Origin: a virus
DNA length: 64,000 bases
IMG/VR virus record: IMGVR_UViG_3300034198_030914
Span: 38,220 to 102,219 of that record
Strand: one strand, 5' to 3'
Shown: piece after piece, positions 60,116-64,000 of the stretch
How the letters are laid out: every line of letters begins with the position of its first letter
How positions within the stretch are numbered: the first letter of the stretch is position 1
Notes under the pieces: generated by a model
What the model saw: only the letters and a program-made list of their open reading frames with translations
The model's database searches: none
Told to the model about the DNA's origin: nothing
Made by a program: the position numbers and the translations under genes

Positions 60116-60577
60116 ATGAAGAAACACAGAATTTACCACATAAACTACTCCAGACAGGTGGATACCGTGATTTGGGAATATACTAACCTTAGTGAGGTAG
60201 ATAGGACTAACCTTGCACAAGTAAATTTTGATGCTAGTTTGGACTGGGAAGATAAGTGGGATTTTTACAATATGATAGTCATTTGCCAACCCAAGGAAAT
60301 GGACAAGTATAGGGGAATTTTAGTGAACAATCTAATTTTCCAACATACAAGGGACATAAGCCAATCGGTACTAAAGAACCAATACGATTTTTTGAAGGTG
60401 AAGGAACACATTAGACCCTCACTGCACAGAATATTTGATTTATTCATAGACAAAGTGGATGGGTGGGTAGAAGTAAACACAGACTTAGATACGGTATTAG
60501 ATTTAATTAATGAGAAGGGTATTGAAAATTTAAGAAGAGCTGAAAAAAAATTTTTAGAAAATTATGCAAAAAGATAA
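60116..60577 (+). CDS. Uncharacterised protein, 153 aa
   Basis: A mixed helical protein with several tryptophans (DASLDWEDKWDFYNMIVICQ) and two lysine-rich helical segments. No family is recognised. It starts 18 bases after the peptidase and overlaps the receiver gene by 14 bases, so it belongs to the same operon. Confidence 0.5.
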   Translation: MKKHRIYHINYSRQVDTVIWEYTNLSEVDRTNLAQVNFDASLDWEDKWDFYNMIVICQPKEMDKYRGILVNNLIFQHTRDISQSVLKNQYDFLKVKEHIRPSLHRIFDLFIDKVDGWVEVNTDLDTVLDLINEKGIENLRRAEKKFLENYAKR

Positions 60578-61001
60578 AAAACTAGCCATATTCCTAGATG
60601 ACGAAAGGGCACCTCAGTTTGTCAACAACTTGGTACCAAACTTTGACGGGTACGATTGGGTTGTAATAAGAAATTATTTCGACTTCACAAAATATGTCGA
60701 CCAAAACATTCAAAATATAGACTTAGTTTCTTTCGATCACGATATAGATAGTTTTGATGGGAGTGGCAGGGAGTGGAACGGCAAAGATGCTGCTGATTAC
60801 CTGTTAGATATATGTATAGACGGTGAAATGGAACTTCCGGATTTCATTGTGCACTCCATGAATCCGATTGGTAAGGGAAATATCATCGGTCTTTACAAGA
60901 ACTACCTTGATAAAGTTGAGGGAAAAATTGATAGAGATAGTTGGACTGACTACCATATTGGAATGGTTGATGGAAGACTTATTTTACCAAATATCAAGTA
61001 A
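60564..61001 (+). CDS. Cyclic-phosphate processing receiver (cREC)-like protein
   Basis: The 145-residue protein has AIFLDDERAPQF at the N-terminus, DLVSFDHDIDSFDG, GKDAADYLLD and FIVHSMNPIGKGNIIG, the order of motifs of the cREC family, derived from response-regulator receivers and predicted to process cyclic phosphates of RNA or cyclic nucleotides. A role in RNA repair with the PNK-like kinase at 61757 is a reasonable inference. It overlaps the upstream gene by 14 bases and the downstream one by a base. Confidence 0.75.
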   Translation: MQKDKKLAIFLDDERAPQFVNNLVPNFDGYDWVVIRNYFDFTKYVDQNIQNIDLVSFDHDIDSFDGSGREWNGKDAADYLLDICIDGEMELPDFIVHSMNPIGKGNIIGLYKNYLDKVEGKIDRDSWTDYHIGMVDGRLILPNIK

Positions 61002-61705
61002 TGATAACAAATGATTTTATAGACTCCGTTAAATACGAGACAGTTGAAAAAAACAACTGTAAGGAACACGGCTGCCACGAAGAAGGGGTTTGTAGGTGTG
61101 CTACAATAGTATCAGTGACATTGACTGGTGTGGATTTACCATCGGTCAGAGCTAAGATAGTCAGGAGATATTTCGGTTCAGGAAAAAACAAGGATAGAAA
61201 TAATACCATAACTGGGTTATTATTTGGTTATGATGCTAATGTTGTTTTTGAATATTGTGTCGATAGAATTTTATCTCATTATAGAATTTGGGATTTAGGT
61301 AATTGGTTTTATACAATTGATAATGGATTTTACGGTGAGGAAATTAATAGTATTTTTATCAACCCAGAAATTTTCAATAAAATCGTTAGTGATTTAGACA
61401 AAATTGAGGAGCTTGATGACTTGAGGGATATAGTTTTTTACCTCCTAAAATTAGAATATGGTACTATATTAGATAAACTATTAGATAAGAATTATACTAT
61501 AGAATATGTAAAAAAATCTAAAATTATCTTTAGTCAAAAATCACATCTGAAAAAGGTTCAATCGGAGGATTTGTCTTACTATCATTACCCGCTTATCCCA
61601 AAAGGTCTGGTTCTAGAAGTAGATGATAATTATTTTGTGATAGATGGATATCATAGATTGACTGAATCACAATCTGAGAAAGTTATGGTAATTGTTGCCA
61701 AATAA
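61001..61705 (+). CDS. ParB-like domain protein with N-terminal cysteine cluster
   Basis: The C-terminal VIDGYHRLTESQ segment is the D-G-x-H-R motif of ParB/Srx-like nuclease or CTP-binding domains. The N-terminal 30 residues hold NNCKEHGCHEEGVCRCATIV, a dense cluster of cysteines and histidines that may bind zinc or a metal cluster. The centre is a variable helical region. The 234-residue protein starts immediately at the end of the cREC gene, sharing a base, so translation is coupled. Confidence 0.6.
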   Translation: MITNDFIDSVKYETVEKNNCKEHGCHEEGVCRCATIVSVTLTGVDLPSVRAKIVRRYFGSGKNKDRNNTITGLLFGYDANVVFEYCVDRILSHYRIWDLGNWFYTIDNGFYGEEINSIFINPEIFNKIVSDLDKIEELDDLRDIVFYLLKLEYGTILDKLLDKNYTIEYVKKSKIIFSQKSHLKKVQSEDLSYYHYPLIPKGLVLEVDDNYFVIDGYHRLTESQSEKVMVIVAK

Positions 61706-61756
61706 TTTTGAAATTTGGTAAATTTTATTTATCTTTATTTTATAAAATTTCATAAT

Positions 61757-62272
61757 ATGAATTTACAGAATTTAAAAACTTATATTTACTCACTTAATCA
61801 ACCTTTTGTGATTTTCTTGGTTGGACCACCTCTTTCTGGTAAAGATACCTTGATAAGAAATTTACAATTATCAAATGTAGTAGTTGTTTCTCGTGATGAT
61901 ATTGTTTTAGAGTTATGTCCAGGTATGAATTATAATGACGCATTCAAATCTGTTAATCAAAAGTTGGTTAATCGAATGTTGAAAGATAAATTGATTGATT
62001 TGGCAAATTCTGGTAATAGTGTTATTATAAATTTGACTAATCTACGAAGAAAGGGTAGAAATTTGTTTAGTTCATATTTTTCGAATGAATTTAAAAAAAT
62101 GGCAATCATTTTCCCTATACTGTCTTTAGAAGAATACCAAAGTAGAAATAGTGTTAGGTTTGTTGATGAGGGTAAATCTATACCTGGCTCTGTAATTGAG
62201 GAAATGATTAATGGATACGAGGCAATAGATGATTCTGAAAATTTTGATGGGGTAATAAATTATAAATATTAA
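61757..62272 (+). CDS. T4 PNK-like P-loop kinase
   Basis: ATG 61757 gives a 171-residue protein with FLVGPPLSGKDTLIRNL (Walker A), VVVSRDDIVLEL (the kinase S-R-D-D motif) and GKSIPGSVIEEMINGYE, as in the 5'-kinase domain of T4 polynucleotide kinase. It would phosphorylate 5'-OH ends of RNA or DNA. The phosphatase domain is absent. With the cREC-like protein upstream it may form an RNA-end repair set. Confidence 0.75.
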   Translation: MNLQNLKTYIYSLNQPFVIFLVGPPLSGKDTLIRNLQLSNVVVVSRDDIVLELCPGMNYNDAFKSVNQKLVNRMLKDKLIDLANSGNSVIINLTNLRRKGRNLFSSYFSNEFKKMAIIFPILSLEEYQSRNSVRFVDEGKSIPGSVIEEMINGYEAIDDSENFDGVINYKY

Positions 62273-62275
62273 AAT

Positions 62276-62995
62276 ATGCCAAATTGGGTTATAAATAAAT
62301 TAAGTATTGAAGGCAATACTCAAGAAGTAGAGAAATTATACTCACATATTTCAGATGGTGGAAAAGTCATAGATTTTGAAAAGATAGTACCTATGCCACC
62401 TTCTCTCAGAATAGATGCCTCTACAGATTCTGATATAGGATTTGCTATTGTTTTATACCAAGAAACTGGTGATAGTAAATATCTTGATGAAATACTTTCA
62501 AGAAACTGGCCTGTAAACTTAGGTATTCATACCATTGAAGGTTTAATCGATTACTTTTCTAAAAAAGAAGATTATGATAAAATTTTAGAAGTTGGTATGA
62601 TATGTTATCAGAATAAAATAAACTATGGTTATAAAAACTGGTACAATTGGGCAATTGATAATTGGGGTACAAAATGGGGTGCTTCAGGATCTTACATAGA
62701 AGATGGTGAGATTTTCTTCCAAACTGCTTGGTCTACACCCCTTCCAGTAATCAAAAGATTGTCAGAAATATTCCCAGATTTGACTTTGAAGGTTAGGTTC
62801 GCTGATGAGTGCATTGGTGATAACTGTGGTGAATACCACTTAAAGGGTGGACAGGTGATATATGATTGGGAAATTGATGAAGTAGAGGCTTGTATTTTAT
62901 GGGGTTATGATCCGGCAGAGATGTTCTCACATGTAAAAAGAGACAATATAATAGATGAAATTTTAGATAATGATAACACTAATAGCAGCTTGTAG
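62276..62995 (+). CDS. YubB/Api92-like ferredoxin-fold protein
   Basis: The protein has MPNWVINKLSIEGN, NWGTKWGASGS, FFQTAWSTPLPVIKRLSEIFP and FADECIGDNCGEY, motifs of DUF1281/YubB-type ferredoxin-like proteins found in phages and plasmids. Function is unknown. It is 239 residues and overlaps the next gene by 26 bases, starting 3 bases after the kinase stop. Confidence 0.7.
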   Translation: MPNWVINKLSIEGNTQEVEKLYSHISDGGKVIDFEKIVPMPPSLRIDASTDSDIGFAIVLYQETGDSKYLDEILSRNWPVNLGIHTIEGLIDYFSKKEDYDKILEVGMICYQNKINYGYKNWYNWAIDNWGTKWGASGSYIEDGEIFFQTAWSTPLPVIKRLSEIFPDLTLKVRFADECIGDNCGEYHLKGGQVIYDWEIDEVEACILWGYDPAEMFSHVKRDNIIDEILDNDNTNSSL

Positions 62996-63437
62996 TAAAA
63001 ATAGAGTCATCGGTGGTGATGGGAAATTATTGTGGTACTTACCAGAAGACTTGAAAAGGTTTAAATCGTTGACTACTGGAAATCCAATAGTAATGGGTAG
63101 AAAGACTTATGAATCAATAGGTAAGGCACTTCCAGGAAGATTGAATATTATATTAACCAAGAACAGAGATTTTAAGGCAGATAATTGTTTAATTTATAAT
63201 AACATATATGATATGTTAGAAATATATCAACAAAGTAATTTGTTTGTAATTGGTGGTGGTGAGATGTATAATATGTTTTTGCCACATGCTAAAAAGATTG
63301 AATTAACACTAATCGATAAAGATTTTGAGGGAGATACTTTTTTTCCTGAGTTGGGAAGTGATTGGATTGAATCAAATGTGGAAATCAATTCAAATGGTGA
63401 ATTTGAATACAAATACATTACTTATCAGAACTTGTGA
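62970..63437 (+). CDS. folA: Dihydrofolate reductase
   Basis: ITLIAACSKNRVIGGDGKLLWYLPEDLKRFKSLT holds the NADPH/folate-binding W and D (here E), VMGRKTYESIG is the NADPH-binding motif, and FVIGGGEMYNMFLPHAKKIELT is the second glycine-rich motif. At 155 residues the enzyme is the usual length. It regenerates tetrahydrofolate for thymidylate synthesis, as in T4. It overlaps the previous gene by 26 bases. Confidence 0.9.
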   Translation: MITLIAACSKNRVIGGDGKLLWYLPEDLKRFKSLTTGNPIVMGRKTYESIGKALPGRLNIILTKNRDFKADNCLIYNNIYDMLEIYQQSNLFVIGGGEMYNMFLPHAKKIELTLIDKDFEGDTFFPELGSDWIESNVEINSNGEFEYKYITYQNL

Positions 63438-63568
63438 AAGCTATATCATTTTATTTTTTAATACTTTTTTTAGTAGACTTATTTTATCAGTTCGATAATC
63501 TTTACTGGTTTTGGTTTTTACTTTGTATTATTTTTTATTTTTTAAACGAAGAAAAGAAAAATGAATAA
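63434..63568 (+). CDS. Small single-span membrane protein, 44 aa
   Basis: GTG 63434 overlaps the folA stop. The frame gives MKAISFYFLILFLVDLFYQF and a second hydrophobic half YWFWFLLCIIFYFL with a charged NEEKKNE end; its stop overlaps the start of the next gene by 8 bases. It looks like a small membrane peptide of one or two short spans, translated as part of the operon. Confidence 0.5.
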   Translation: MKAISFYFLILFLVDLFYQFDNLYWFWFLLCIIFYFLNEEKKNE

Positions 63569-63890
63569 ACATATTTACATAAATGATAAACAAATAGAAT
63601 ATTTTTCTAAACATGGAACTTCCTTCTTGTTCGAAAAAGGGCATCTAAGTTTTTTTGAACGTCTTCAACATATCGTTTTCACCAAGATGAACAAGGAACT
63701 AGAATTTTATGTAGTTGACAAAGAGTGTCTAGACCTTGTTAATTACAAAGGATTCAAGATATATAAAAATGTTGCTAGGTTTGAAAATTTTTTTGAAGTT
63801 AAATTTTTAGATTCTACTATTACAAAAGCTGATAAATCACATTACAGAGATATTTTACTTGGAAAATTATTAATAGATTCTGATGAATAG
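63561..63890 (+). CDS. Uncharacterised protein, 109 aa
   Basis: A small protein with an N-terminal helix and FEKGHLSFFERLQHIVFTKM, then VDKECLDLVNYKGFKIYKNVARFENFFEVKF. No family is recognised. It is the last gene of the plus-strand block in the window, followed by about 110 bases with no gene seen. Confidence 0.5.
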   Translation: MNKHIYINDKQIEYFSKHGTSFLFEKGHLSFFERLQHIVFTKMNKELEFYVVDKECLDLVNYKGFKIYKNVARFENFFEVKFLDSTITKADKSHYRDILLGKLLIDSDE

Positions 63891-64000
63891 ATATTTTTCT
63901 TCGGTGCGAAAACTGTGAAGTAAGAGATTTTAAAATAAAAAATTTTAAATTTTACTAAACTTTCATAAACTCTTTATATTATAAAGAATATAATACTTAA

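Noticed and set aside
1-64000. Alternative genetic code (TAG, TAA or TGA read as sense)
   Set aside because: A few in-frame stops occur (46748, 55894, 43214), but intact long genes use all three stops normally, for example TAG for 1238-2629, TGA for folA and TAA for many, with lengths that fit their families.
1-64000. CRISPR array or tRNA genes
   Set aside because: No regularly spaced direct repeats and no sequence with a T-arm GGTTCGA-type core plus a matching acceptor stem was noticed by eye.
63891-64000. Possible structure at the right edge
   Set aside because: Only short A/T repeats such as TTTATATTATAAA are visible, and no gene starts before the window ends.

Overview
This window is a piece of a large, strongly AT-rich tailed-phage genome, most likely a T4-like myovirus that infects a bacterium of the Bacteroidota. 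Phage signs are a T4 gp6-like baseplate wedge protein, a family B DNA polymerase, a large tail-associated protein, dense short genes on both strands and a heavy load of homing endonucleases. Host signs are a histone H1-like Hc1 protein, a bifunctional-nuclease/UVR protein of the type common in Bacteroidota, and promoters of the Bacteroidota form TTG(N19-20)TAnnTTTG (clearest upstream of 50559 and 43864). I saw no tRNA, rRNA, CRISPR array or integrase.

Layout. 1-14 kb: mostly minus-strand accessory genes (DHH-type phosphoesterase, amidoligase with pentapeptide repeats, Hc1 histone, membrane coiled-coil protein, AAA ATPase, then a run of four overlapping genes with capsid-targeting-like leaders). 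14-20 kb: plus-strand virion genes including the baseplate wedge, interrupted by a homing endonuclease. 20-26 kb: nucleotide and sugar enzymes (P-loop kinase, GT2 glycosyltransferase, PRPP synthetase, MazG-like pyrophosphatase) mixed with homing endonucleases and a likely structured RNA. 26-31 kb: structural-type proteins, a LAGLIDADG endonuclease and a PD-(D/E)XK exonuclease. 32.5-35.2 kb: an IS607-type transposon (tnpA-tnpB) that seems to split a gene. 35-51 kb: minus-strand host-takeover and metabolism genes (zinc peptidase, Dam methylase, BFN nuclease, RNase H-like protein, MoxR ATPase and its VWA partner), with a glutamine-amidotransferase-like protein on the plus strand. 51-58.9 kb: nucleases, a broken DNA polymerase segment and a 763-residue tail protein. 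58.9-64 kb: a compact plus-strand block of enzymes (M28/M20-like peptidase, cyclic-phosphate receiver, ParB-like, PNK-like kinase, dihydrofolate reductase).

The most striking theme is a short N-terminal signature, roughly M-K-x-L-x-x-F-E-x-F followed within a few residues by (L/I/F)-x-E. It is present on about sixteen otherwise unrelated proteins. It resembles the capsid-targeting sequence of T4 internal proteins, which the prohead protease removes after an L/I-x-E site. If that reading is right, the window encodes an arsenal of capsid-packaged, co-injected proteins, including two HExxH zincins, a PD-(D/E)XK-like nuclease, a glutamine-amidotransferase fold, a DHH protein and a P-loop protein.

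A second theme is gene interruption. The DNA polymerase motif B coding sequence is broken by a 36-nt insert that forms a perfect 9-bp GCAA-capped hairpin with in-frame stops. A kinase gene has a diverged paralogue split into fragments on either side of an endonuclease-bearing segment. A leader-bearing gene appears split by the IS607 element. Several endonuclease or small genes carry frameshifts or in-frame stops.
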